Source of the DNA: Agapanthus africanus
Taxonomy: Eukaryota > Streptophyta > Magnoliopsida > Asparagales > Amaryllidaceae
DNA: 64,000 nucleotides
Assembly: GCA_030015575.1 (NCBI GenBank)
Contig: CM057349.1
Location: 261,821,077-261,885,076 of the forward strand
Direction of reading: 5' to 3'
In this document: positions 20,397 through 31,805 of the stretch, piece by piece
How the letters are laid out: the number at the start of each line of letters is the position of its first letter
Position numbering within the stretch: the first letter of the stretch is position 1
Made by a program: the position numbers and the translations under genes
Notes under the pieces: model-generated
What the model saw: the letters and a program-made list of their open reading frames with translations, nothing else
The model's database searches: none
Told to the model about the DNA's origin: nothing

Positions 20397-22022
20397 TCTA
20401 CAGTGTGAGTGTCATGGCAATTACTAACGGTGTGTGTGTAACATGCAGGATAGTGCTCGTGCAACATGGACCGTTAGTAATGGTGCGGTGTTCTATCAAT
20501 TCTAGTTTATATCCAAATAGCAGGGAATGCAGCATGCACTAAATAGTAGCCATGAATAGTCAATGTATACAAAGGAAACTATAAGGTCCTATCAGCCCTG
20601 ACGTAGAACGCCATGCGGGCGATATCCCCGTAGATGTGAAATCTACTCACCGTAGTCTCTCGCTAGGTGTAGCCAACAACTTGTTTCCCCTTCTGCGCGG
20701 CGTCCGCCGTACTCGCCTGCGAACCTAGAATTACACAATATATCATACGTAAGCTTGAAGTCACACAAACGCGACATTAAAGCCGAACTAGTAACTCGTG
20801 TCGCGAACCAAGCACGCGTGTGCGCGATGCGCTAAAACGTGTGGTTACGCGTCTGAAACCACTCCGACGCGTCGCGATACGCAGAAACCCAAAACCCACA
20901 CACACGTATCACGCGTGTCGCGAAAGGTTGAAAATACGGGAAAACAGGTATTCACCTCTAGATTTTGATACAGGAAAGATATTGTAAAACTATATATACC
21001 AAAGCAACCCACATAGCAGCAGATACCAACACCCCAAACCCCAACCCAAAACTCCCCCATCTGGCCGCAATTTGCGGCCAGAATACTAATTTCGGCGGCC
21101 TCTCTTGGGAATTGGGCTCCCAGGTTTGGTGTGTGCACTCTATACCCCCCATACATGCTACAGTAACCTCTAGTTTTACTCTGAAATGTCTCGGGTAGCA
21201 GCAGATCCTACAGAGCCTAATTTCTAGTTAAAAATCCACACTTTGCACTAAAATGGAACTTTAGGGTATTTTTGTGCAAACTGAAACAAAACTTGGCCTA
21301 AGATAGCTCTAATAACACATAATAGAGCTAACACAACTAGCAAAACCCTAATCTAACATGTGAATCACAAATATCCTTAAATATCACCAAAAATGCACAA
21401 AAATAAGATTTTTACTAAAGAATACAACAAGTCTAAGGAAAAGAAGTGCTAATATGAGTTAATACCTTCTAAGAATCTTGTAGAACACCAAAAGTTTCAG
21501 CTTTCCCCTCAAGTGTGCAGATTTGCCTTAAACACCTCAAAAAGCTCACTTTTCCTAAGGTTTTGTGAAGTAAATGTGTTGTTTTTGTGAAGGAAATGTG
21601 TAGAGATCAAAGAGACATGAAGAGGAGAAGAAAAGATGAAGAAAATGGGAGGGTTTGCTGCTGGAATTCTCCAGAATTCTGGAGTGGGGAAAGAGAGAGA
21701 GAAGAGAGGGAAAAATGGGTCAAAAGTCAAGCTTTTTACCTACCCCCCCATGCCTCATTTGTTTAATAGAATTTGAAATTATAAAAAGAGTTTTGTGAAA
21801 GGATTAAATGGTGGGGAAAATAACTTTGCAACCATGCACAAAGAATGGTTAACAAGTCACAAGAAAAAGTCTAAGTATGCAAGTGTGCACAAACACAAGA
21901 AAATTCCCAATATGCTAACACTACTAAAAATAACTAATAATCCTAGAAACACATATCTATAATCACACGTACGATCACTAATTATCACAACAGACATTCA
22001 AACGGAAATCCAAAGTGTTAAA
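20397..22022 (-). mobile_element. Gypsy G 3' LTR, right part
   Basis: Continues the LTR after the tandem repeat and matches 28798-29565 and 39957-40814. It contains a palindrome with 10-bp arms and a 1-nt centre, CTGGCCGCAA/TTGCGGCCAG (21061-21081). The terminal CA seen in the right copy (ends TTACA at 40814) reads AA here (22021-22022), a base change at the LTR tip. The upstream stretch is AT-rich with no credible gene. Confidence 0.92.
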
Positions 22023-22035
22023 ATCTACCCCCCTT
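22023..22035 (-). promoter_or_regulatory. Gypsy G polypurine tract
   Basis: On the minus strand it reads AAGGGGGGTAGAT immediately before the 3' LTR. The same position in G2 reads AAGGGGGGAAGAT. Confidence 0.85.
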
Positions 22036-22038
22036 AAA

Positions 22039-22059
22039 GAAATTCGGTCCCCGAATTTC
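22039..22059 (-). other. Hairpin between pol stop and polypurine tract of G
   Basis: Nine-base arms GAAATTCGG/CCGAATTTC around a 3-nt centre, four bases from the polypurine tract. The same hairpin is conserved in G2 at 62437-62457. Confidence 0.8.
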
Positions 22060-22064
22060 AAAAT

Positions 22065-23828
22065 CTAACTATACGCACCTTCAAAATGATAGGGATACCT
22101 CTTCCTCATCTCGCTCTCGGTCTCCCAAGTAACCTCCTCGCCGCGCTGGCCACGCCAAAGTACCTTGACGGACGGTAACTCCTTCGACCTCAATTTCTTC
22201 ACTTGTCGATCCAAGATCATCACCGCCTGCTCTGCATAGGAAAGGTCGCGCTCAAGCTGGATCGTCGGGTGCTGAATCGCATGCGAAGGATCATGAAGAT
22301 ATCTGCGGAGCATCGAAACGTGAAATACGGGGTGCACGTCTGGAAAACTGGGTGGAAGGGCTAATCGATACGCAACCGCGCCAATACGCTCAAGGATCTC
22401 GAAGGGGCCCACGTATCTGGGACTAAGCTTCCCCTTCTTCCCAAACCTCATCACGCCTTTCATTGGGGAGACCCTCAAGAAAACATGATCACCAACGGAA
22501 AACTCAAGTATGCTCCGACGACGGTCCGCATAAGATCTCTGCCTACTCTGGGCTGCTCTCATCCTATCGCGAATCAACTGGATTTTCGCGGTCATCTCCT
22601 CCACAATCTGCGGCCCTAAGATAATGCTCTCACTGGGCTCCGTCCAACAGGTGGGCGATCTGCATCTCCTCCCATAAAGAGCCTCAAACGGTGCCATCTG
22701 AATGGTCTCCTGGTAGCTGTTGTTGTAGGAGAACTCTACTAAGGGCAAATGTTGATCCCAGCTACCTCCAAAGTCTAAAACGCATGCTCTGAGCATGTCC
22801 TCGAGAGACTGAATAGTCCGCTCTGACTGCCCGTCGGTCTGCGGATGGAATGCTGTGCTGAAACTCAAGCGAGTGCCCAAAGCCTCCTGAAGCCTCTGCC
22901 ATAGCCGGCTGGTAAACTGGGTGCCTCTATCGGACACGATGCATGTCGGAACTCCGTGCAGTCGTACAATCTCATCAATATAAATCTGGGCGTACTGAGT
23001 AAATCCGAAAGTCGTCTTCACCGGTAGGAAGTGAGCCGCTTTCGTCAAACGATCCACGATCACCCAGATGGAGTCATACCCTCGACTAGTCCTGGGTAGA
23101 CCCACAATGATATCCATAGATATCTGTTCCCATTTCCACTCCGGAATGGGTAACGGCTGTAGCTCTCCCGCGGGCATCTGGTGCTCAGCCTTGACTTGCT
23201 GACAAGTCAGGCATCTCGACACAAAATCTGCAATGTCCCTCTTCATGCCGTCCCACCAGTAAACATCTCTCAGATCATGGTACATCTTGGTGGAACCGGG
23301 ATGAACACTATATACCGATCGATATGCCTCCTCAAGAATCTCGCGCCGCAATCCCTCAGCATCTGGTACGCACAGTCTAGCTCCAAATCGTAGTATCCCC
23401 TGATCATCGATCAGGAACTCGGAAAATCTGCCCTGTCCCATCTGTGTCCTGATCTCTGAACAGCGGTCATCACCGTGCTGTGCCTCGTATATACGGTCAA
23501 GCAACTGTGGGCGTGCACGAACATGCGCAATCTGTCCTCCGATCGGCGTAAACTCGAACTGTATCCGACTGTCGCATAAGATCTGCCAATCCGCCGACGA
23601 CTGCCTCTGCACTGCGCTCAAACAGGATAGACTACCCCTGGGCCTCCTGCTCAAAGCATCCGCCACTACATTCGCCCTGCCCGGGTGATACAAGATCTCA
23701 CAATCATAGTCCTTCACTAACTCCATCCATCGGCGCTGTCTAAGGTTCAGGTCTCGCTGCTGAAATATGTACCTTAAGCTCTTGTGGTCAGTGAATATCT
23801 GGCACGACTCTCCATACAGATAGTGTCA
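22065..23828 (-). pseudogene. Gypsy G pol C-terminal part: RNase H end, integrase, chromodomain
   Basis: This is the downstream half of the gypsy polyprotein, split from the upstream half by an in-frame TGA at 23826-23828. The codon follows ALKIW and precedes HYLYGE, where relatives have Arg (CGA), so a C-to-T change explains it. After the stop come the RNase H end and ADALSRR, the integrase zinc region ([11 protein letters not shown] then CLTCQQVK), and the catalytic core with D (SMDIIVGLP), D (VSDRGTQF) and E (GQSERTIQ). A GPY/F-type module ([21 protein letters not shown]) follows. The C-terminal segment [16 protein letters not shown] is a plant chromodomain of the Tekay type. The encoded protein would cut LTR ends and insert cDNA, with the chromodomain guiding it to chromatin. 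The stop is at 22065, next to the hairpin and polypurine tract. Confidence 0.93.
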
Positions 23829-26081
23829 CCAGATCTTGAGTGCAAAGACCACCGCAGCCATCTCCAGATCATGAGTAGGGTAATTCTGTTCATGTTTCTT
23901 TAATTGCCGCGAAGCATACGCGATCACCCTGTCATGCTGCATCAAAACGCAACCCAGCCCTACTCGTGAAGCATCGCAGTAGACCACAAATCCGCCTGAT
24001 CCTGAAGGCAATGATAGCACTGGTGTCGTAGTCAGTAGAGCCCGTAGTCGCTGGAAACTGTGCTCACACTCCTCCGTCCCATCGAAGCGAACTCCCTTCC
24101 GGGTCAACCCGGTCAAAGGTGTAGCGATGCGAGAGAAGTCCTGCACGAATCGCCTGTAATAGCCTGCCAGCCCTAGAAAGCTGCGAACCTCCGTCACTGA
24201 CGTGGGTCTAGGCCAACTCCGAACTGCCTCTATCTTCCTCGGGTCGACACATATACCATCTCGTGTAATCACGTGCCCCAAGAAGTCTACGCTGTCTAGC
24301 CAGAAGGCACACTTGGAGAATTTGGCGAAAAGCTGATGCTCCCTCAAGGTCTGCAGTGTAAACTGTAGGTGCTGCTCGTGCTCCTCTCTACTCCGAGAAT
24401 ACACCAAGATATCGTCAATAAACACTATGATGAACAGATCAAGATACGGCCGGAAAATACGGTTCATCAAATCCATAAATGCTGCTGGCGCATTGGTGAG
24501 TCCGAACGACATCACCAAAAACTCGTAATGGCCGTAACGTGTGCGGAAGGCCGTCCTAGGAATGTCCTCCTGTCGAACCCGCAACTGATGGTGGCCCGAT
24601 CGCAAATCGATCCTCGAAAAGTATCCTGCCCCCTGAAGCTGGTCGAACAAATCGTCGATGCGTGGCAAAGGATATCTGTTCCGCACTGTCACCCTGTTCA
24701 GCTGGCGGTAGTCGATACACAAACGCAAACTGCCGTCCTTCTTCTTGACGAACAGGACTGGAGCACCCCAAAAAGAAACACTGGGTCGAATAAGTCCCTT
24801 ATCCAGCAGATCCTGCAACCGACCCTTCAATTCTCTAAGTTCCGCTGGGGCCATCCGATAAGGCGGTACAGAAATAGGCCCCGTGCCAGGAACCAAGTCA
24901 ATGCAGAAAGAAATATCACGCTCGGGCGGTAGCCCAGGAAGCTCATCAGGGAACACATCAGGGAACTCGCTAACAACCGGAACCTGATCCACCGGAACCT
25001 CTGTAGCTCTTGTATCGCAAACATAGGCGAGAAATCCCTGACATCCCTTCCTCAAAAGCTGTCCAGTGCGAAAAGAAGAAATCACACTGTGAGGGGTGGC
25101 ACCACGGTCCCCCAACACAACAACAACTAACTCGCCGGGAAAACAAAATCGAACTGTCTTCTCGCGGCAGTCAACAGAAGCATAGCACGTGGCTAACCAA
25201 TCCATGCCCAAAAGAACGTCGAAGTCCAATATCTCCAGAAGGATCAAATCGACCGGCAACTCTCTCTCGCCAATACGGACGGTACAGGATCGGAACACGT
25301 GCCTAGCAACAAACGACTCTCCCACAGGAGTAGTCACAACAAACGGCTGGCTAAGCAAACCGGACTCTCTACCCAAACTCAGCACAAGGTGTGTGGATAC
25401 GTACGAGTGCGTGGATCCGGGATCGAATAACACGTGTGCATCAACCGAACATACAGAAAGGATACCTGAGACCACCGTATTGGACGCCTGCGTGTCCTGA
25501 TGCGTCAAAGCAAAAACTCGCGCCTGTCCTCCACCTGCAACTAACTGTCCCCTGCCGGCCGCTGGCTGCCCTCTACCTCGGCCACCTCGTCCTCTATGAA
25601 CAAATCCTCCGCGACCACGACCTCTCTGTGTATGCGTCTGACGCGGAGTAACAGTAGGTACTATCGGCAATGCCGTCTGGGGGGGTGAAGGTGGTAATGT
25701 AACATGCGGTGCTGCCGCCCCACTCCGGGGTACCTCAGGACAATCTCGCACACGATGATAAGAACTCCCGCAACGGTAACATCCCGATGACGGTCGCTGA
25801 CCCTCCTGGGAATAGGAGCTAAACAATCGGCCTCGTCTCGAATCTCTGCCACCTGCAAGGTGTCTGTCACGACGCCGGAACGGCCGTCTCTGTACTGACG
25901 TATCTGCACGAACTCTCTTCGGCCCTGGAACTGCCGAAGACTCATCAAGGCGCTCCTCAACTAATAATGCTGCATCTACTGCTGCTGCGTATGTCTCGTA
26001 ATGCTGTGCACTGATAGCAAGGAATAGTGGTGTAAGCAAGCCTCGGACAAATCTCTTGACTCGCAACTCCTCAGTAGCCAC
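23829..26081 (-). pseudogene. Gypsy G gag end, protease, reverse transcriptase, RNase H
   Basis: A 751-codon open stretch in the same frame as the gag part upstream and the integrase part downstream. Residues 101-114 form a CCHC zinc knuckle ([14 protein letters not shown]), followed by an RG-rich linker (about 152-182). Protease is marked by [12 protein letters not shown] (Asp near residue 220). RT has [47 protein letters not shown] and the catalytic FIDDILVYS. RNase H begins at [17 protein letters not shown]. It starts directly after a TAA at 26082-26084, so there is no natural start here; the GTG that follows is just the next codon. The product would be part of one gag-pol precursor processed by the protease. 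A 187-codon antisense frame across RT (24369-24932) is a shadow. Confidence 0.93.
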
Positions 26082-26795
26082 TTAATACGGAGCATAAACG
26101 GATAGCTCGGTGAACAGCACATCGTACTCTGCCACTGACATCTCTGGCGTCTGGCGTAAGGACTCGAACCTGCGTGCTCTAGCATCTCTGACACTCAGGG
26201 GAAGAAAGCGGGCAAGGAATAGCGCCACGAACTCTGTCCAGGTCATAGGAGGAAGACCTGCTGCTCTACCCTTCTCGACTGATTCGCACCATTTCTGCGC
26301 AAGACCTTCCAAGCGAAAGCTCGCGAACTCAACCCATCTCGCATCTGCGCATCTAAGTGAACGACATATCCGCGCCATCCTATCAATGAAAGACTGTGGA
26401 TCCTCGGCCACATCGGTGCCTGTGAAGACCGGAGGCTTCAGCCTCATAAACTCTGACAGCGATACTGTAATAACCTCTGTAGTCGCAGGTGCAACTGCCT
26501 GAACTGTGGGTACCACCGCGGTCTCCGCAACGGGTGGAACTACCTCTGGTCGCTGCGCTCGAAGTGTCTCAACTAGAGATCCCATCATCTGGCGCATCTC
26601 CTGCATACTGGATCCCATCGTCTGGCGTATCTCCTGCACACCAGCCCCTAACAAAGCAATCTGATCTGTCACGGCAGGAACAGCCTGCTCGGGCACAACC
26701 GGTGTACTACCCGGATCAGTCCTCGTCTCGGACGAGTCAACTCGAATCTCAGCCCTTGCGGCCGCTCTCTGCGCCCTCGTAGTCTTTGGCGGCAT
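26082..26795 (-). pseudogene. Gypsy G gag N-terminal part
   Basis: The start is taken at ATG 26795 (MPPKTTRAQRAAARAE), the usual basic start of plant Tekay-type Gag. The open frame extends upstream to 26942, but that part is hydrophobic and unlike Gag. It holds a retrotransposon-gag domain (KPPVFTGTDVAEDPQSFIDRM, then FRLEGLAQKWCES and FVALFLARFLPLSVRDARA), which forms the particle shell. The frame ends at TAA 26082-26084 (after VYAPY), inside the conserved gag domain and in the same frame as the following protease-RT stretch. This is therefore a nonsense change within a once continuous polyprotein, not a true gag end. Confidence 0.92.
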
Positions 26796-27015
26796 ATTGG
26801 CTGGAAGGAACAATAGGATTCGATAAGGATACGGAAATCGAATCGCAAGAATGCATAGACTCAAGAAGGAATTTACATCAATAAGTCCTAAGGTCGCGTA
26901 GGCGGAGTACCGTATCGTGAGTATGCCGCGGAACATACACACGCTACGCTACCCAGCTGCAGCTACCTACTCCATCATAACAGGGTCATCCAACACTCCG
27001 AAAGGTAAAACCTAC

Positions 27016-27027
27016 GCTCTGATACCA
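27016..27027 (-). promoter_or_regulatory. Gypsy G primer binding site (initiator Met-tRNA)
   Basis: On the minus strand TGGTATCAGAGC, a few bases after the 5' LTR (which ends at 27032 in plus coordinates). It is the same tRNA as used by the copia elements here. Confidence 0.9.
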
Positions 27028-27031
27028 ACTT

Positions 27032-29565
27032 TGTCACGACACGAAGTTTGGCCCTTGACCGGCGCTTAACCACATAACGTCTACAGGCGTAACGCGACTA
27101 AGTAAACCGAAAACCCAGAAATCAAACCAGTGAAAGTATAGAGTGTTATAAGTTTTAAATGAAAGCACTTACTAACATGATAAGAAATCTAAGTAAACAA
27201 TCACCAAGATAGTAATATACGACGCCGTAGCGAAGATCAAGATCCACAAGTGGGAACGTCACAGATAGGATAAACTGCAAGTACAGTCGGCTCACAACGA
27301 GCTCGACACCAGAATACAAATAAAATACATCATCGTCCTCACACTGTCTCTAAGTCAAATACATACATGGTAGATGGAGAATACTAGATACAACAATGTA
27401 CATAACTGAAAGATAAACAGATACCGCACAAAACCCACCTATCAGCAAAAGAGCTAGTACACCAACTATGGGGGTATCTGTGTCAAAAGATGCAACCGCA
27501 GCCTGCCGCGACTACTCCGAAGGGCAACCTGCAAACACTGTGGCACAACGGGGGTGAGTTGCCAACTCGTGAATAGAGATAACATATAAAGGTAATCGCG
27601 AGCATGTACGTACTACGCTACTCTATCATATGCCAACAGATGATATCAATGTGTGATAAGCAGTATGTGCAATAATCATGCAAATGCTCTATCAGGTAAT
27701 GTAACTACAGGATGAGGTACAATAGTAAATGCTGAGCAGGGGCAATATAGTATCTACACGGAATGTCAACGTGGAATATATAATCGGTGTCCCTCAATGC
27801 ACCCAGATCCCCCAAATAGCTCAGGCGCCGGCACTCTCATCGGCCCTCAAATCCTGTACATCTCTGAGAATCCCGAGTGCCCAACATCGGCACCCAAATA
27901 TCATAAATACTCGTGTCCAACATCGACACGCAAATCCTCATCCATCGCGCCCCGTCAGTCCGGGTCAGCCCACGGGCTCCGTCTGCGGTATCGGCCCTCG
28001 GCCCCGGCAGTACGGATCACCCCGCATCCATCTATAGACTCTGATCGGTACCCTCCGGATAACTGTCAGGTCCAACCAATCACCGGTAGGTAGTAGTCCC
28101 TCTGCCAGGCTCACCGTCTACTGCACAGCGAAACCGTTCTCGCCCCGGGGTACCATACCGGGTCCACCATGTACCCGTAATCGGCCTCAACCAGCTCCTC
28201 GATTCGGGTTCACATATATCACTCTAGCACCGAGAAAACACATGGTGGACGCACCGAAATATCATATCAAGGGAACCGGGTTTTTAAATGATTATATATT
28301 TGCAATAGCCACTGTTCCCAAATCCAGAAATCACATGTAATCCAAACCAAAATACAAGTCAATGATCCGATATGATATGTGCGTCAAATATAAATAGCAT
28401 GTCAAGTCACATATAGATGAGCTACAATATGATGATCCGATGCGATATAGGCATCAAGTATGAATATCAAGTCATGTCACATATAGATGAGCTACAATGT
28501 AATGATCCGATGTGATATAGGCATCAAGTATGAATATCAAGTCATGTCACATATAGATGAGCTACAATGTAATGATCCGATGTGATATAGGCATCAAGTA
28601 TGAATATCAAGTCATGTCACATATAGATGAGCTACAATGTAATGATGCGATGTGATATAGGCATCAAGTATGAATATCAAGTCATGTCACATATAGATGA
28701 GCTACAATGTAATGATCCGATGTGATATAGGCATCAAGTATGAATATCAAGTCAGGTCACATATAGATGAGCTACAATGTAATGATCCGATGTGATATTC
28801 TACAGTGTGAGTTTCATGGCAGTTACTAACGGTGTGTGTGTAACATGCAGGATAGTGCTCGTGCAACATGGACCGTTAGTAATGGTGCGGTATTCTATCA
28901 ATTCTAGTTTATATCCAAATAGCAGAGAATGCAGCATGCACTAAATAGTAGCCATGAATAGTCAATGTATACAAAGGAAACTATAAGGTCTATCAGCCCT
29001 GACGTAGAACGCCATGCGGGCGATATCCCCGTAGATGTGAAATCTACTCACCGTAGTCTCTCGCTAGGTGTAGCCAACAACTTGTTTCCCCTTCTGCGCG
29101 ACGTCCGCCGTACTCGCCTGCGAACCTAGAATTACACAATATATCATACGTAAGCTTGAAGTCACACAAACGCGACATTAAAGCCGAACTAGTAACTCAT
29201 GTCGCGAACCAAGCGCGCGTGTGCGCGATGCGCTAAAACGTATGGTTACGCGCCTGAAACCACTCCGACGCGTCGCGATACGCAGAAACCCAAAACCCAC
29301 ACACACGTATCACGCGTGTCGCGAAAGGTTGAAAATACGGGAAAACAGGTATTCACCTCCAGATTTTGATACAGGAAAGATATTGTAAAACTATATATAC
29401 CAAAGCAACCCACATAGCAGCAGATACCAACACCCCAAACCCCAACCCAAAACTCCCCCATCTGGCCGCAATTTGCGGCCAGAATGCTAATTTCGGCGGC
29501 CTCTCTTGGGAATTGGGCTCCCAGGTTTGGTGTGTGCACTCTATACCCCCCATACATGCTACAGT
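27032..29565 (-). mobile_element. Gypsy G 5' LTR, left part
   Basis: Starts TGTCACGACACGAAG and is near identical to 8017-9613 plus 20017-21172. It is interrupted by D2 after ACAGT (29561-29565). The same palindrome as in the other LTR is at 29462-29482. The LTR resumes at 39957. Confidence 0.93.
28364..28797. repeat. 70-bp tandem repeat in G 5' LTR
   Basis: Units start at 28364 (diverged), 28434, 28504, 28574, 28644, 28714 and a partial unit at 28784. This gives six full units against about nine in the other LTR of the same element. Confidence 0.95.
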
Positions 29566-31778
29566 TGTAGGGTTCCTAGGCACTCTCAAGAGGTCTCACA
29601 AGGCATCAACCATGCCAATTTCAAATTTTATGGGTGCCGAGAAACCCTAATACGGATCGTCGACTAGAAATTTAGGCGAAACAGTAAACTAGTTAACAAC
29701 TTAACTAAAAGAAAAGAGCTACAACCTTTGTAGATCCAGTTCTCCACCTCCATAGCTCCATGATGAAGTCCCCTTGCTGTCCTAATCGGATCCCGGGCTC
29801 TAGCGTCGGCTTCATCGGAGAAATGGGCGGGCAAGGTCGTCGGCTTCGTGCCGAAGATGATCTACGTCGAGGCATCACAAGATCAAGCTCCCACTTCACC
29901 AAGTCATGAAACTTGTGAAGAAAACACCCTATACTACTTGGCAAGAGGTAGAGGATGAAGAAATAGGAGGTGGGTTCACTTTAGAATTGGATTTCTCACT
30001 TTAGAACTCAAGATGCCATTAATGGAGCAAGGTTTCTTCTTGAAGAAGAAGAAGAAGGAGATGAAAAATGTTATGATAAGTATATGTCAAAATGAAATTA
30101 AAATGAATACTTATCATAATCAAACCATGGTCAAGTGTAGAGAATAAACTAGGGTTAGGTCAATGGTTAGGGTTAAGCATGAAGACAAAAATGGTGACTA
30201 AGTCAAAGCTTCATGAAGCTTCAACATTCATCCAAATAAAGCCACCATTTTTCTTTTCTTTTGCCAAAAAGAAATAAATAAATAAATGAATAAATAGATA
30301 TGAAAAACAAAACCCTAACCATTTAAATAACCATGGTTTAATCTTTACACAAACTCAAGTAAGCATGTATCATCAAACATGATACAATCAAGTGCACAAA
30401 AGTATATCACATATACAAATTTTGAACTTCAAGTGAGAAAATCCATTTAAAGTGAACCAATACTAGTTAATGCAAAGTAATATATCAAATATATAATTAT
30501 GCATTAAATCATTAAATCAACACTTGATTCAATGATTCGGTCATGTCGCACACAACCGACTAGTATGCAATGTATCGATTTATCGAATCAATCCTTGATT
30601 CGATAACTAGGTTATATCGCATACAACCATTCGATACATTCATCGCGAGAATAGAATACGGTATCACATACACGCATTATTCTCGGTCCCGCACATATCT
30701 CATATGCGCTCCTATTTCGTTTCGCTTGAGCCAGGAAACCTCTGTGTAGGACTCTAAAGACTCGTCAATACGCCGGCAGCAGATGATGATCATATCAAAC
30801 ACCCACAAGCCGCAAGCGGTCTGCTAAACGTAACGGTCACCCGGGTATTGAGCGATTAGAAGATCGACGAGCAATCCCGCTCACACCCCTGTGAATCCAA
30901 CTAGTAACACTTACCGTACAGTCCGGTCTCGTCGTCTGATATGTCGCATATCTCACCTAGGGGTAGTAAACGTCAGACCCCAATAGCTCGATAAGTCGTG
31001 TCGATATGAGGTCTATAACAATTCGAGAAACCACTGGTAACACTTACCAGTAAATCTCAGCAACCCTGGCCAGGGATTTCCGGTTATAGCCAATCGAACA
31101 CAGCGCAACATCAACCCCCTATACCGGGAGAGACGAATCCCCTCCTATCGCTCATTGCCTCCATGTGATTTGGGACTGTACCCAAAAACCACCGTTTTGC
31201 ATGCCCTCTTGGACGTGGTAAGATGGAAATCAAAGCACAGTGGGAACCACACAAGACTCTATGACGATCTCGGGTCAACAGACTATTCTGTACCAGTGTC
31301 ACCAGAGAACTGCCATCTGACGTAAGGTATAATACCATCTGGGAGTTCTCGGCGAGTCCATCCAGTGTACCCAGTCTCTACTGAGCACCCGTATATCATC
31401 TCCGATGTCAAACACCAATGGATATGGGATCATCCATCGCCCATCTGTATGGGTCGAGAAGGTATACGCTAGTCTACTCTGGTATATCGATGCCCCGTCT
31501 CGATACACCCACGACTAGGGACTTTGAAGGATGTACTTATGGACTACCATGTCCCTACTAGTATGATCTGCATCATAGTCCAGGTAATCAAGTACACATC
31601 CTAAGGGCTTTACCAACATGTAACAGAGAGACAATCGGTGTACACGTTAAGGTAAAGAGCAACCAGATAGCATACTATCATGTCGAGCAAGAAAGTCCTC
31701 CCTATATATGTCCCAGCATCCACTACAATATACATCCAATGTACAGTAATGGCCTCTAGGGCATACATATAACTAACA
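29566..31778 (-). mobile_element. D2 3' LTR
   Basis: In plus coordinates it runs from TGTAGGGTTCC to AACTAACA. It matches the 5' LTR at 37739-39951 with a few dozen differences seen by eye, so D2 looks older than D1. The palindrome CCCTGGCCAGGG is at 31064-31075. Confidence 0.93.
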
Positions 31779-31794
31779 ATCTCTCACTTGCACT
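31779..31794 (-). promoter_or_regulatory. D2 polypurine tract
   Basis: On the minus strand AGTGCAAGTGAGAGAT, one base different from the tract in D1, A and B. Confidence 0.75.
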
Positions 31795-31805
31795 AGGGCC
31801 ATCTG

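Noticed and set aside
24369..24932. 187-codon plus-strand frame inside gypsy G
   Set aside because: Antisense shadow of the reverse transcriptase frame.
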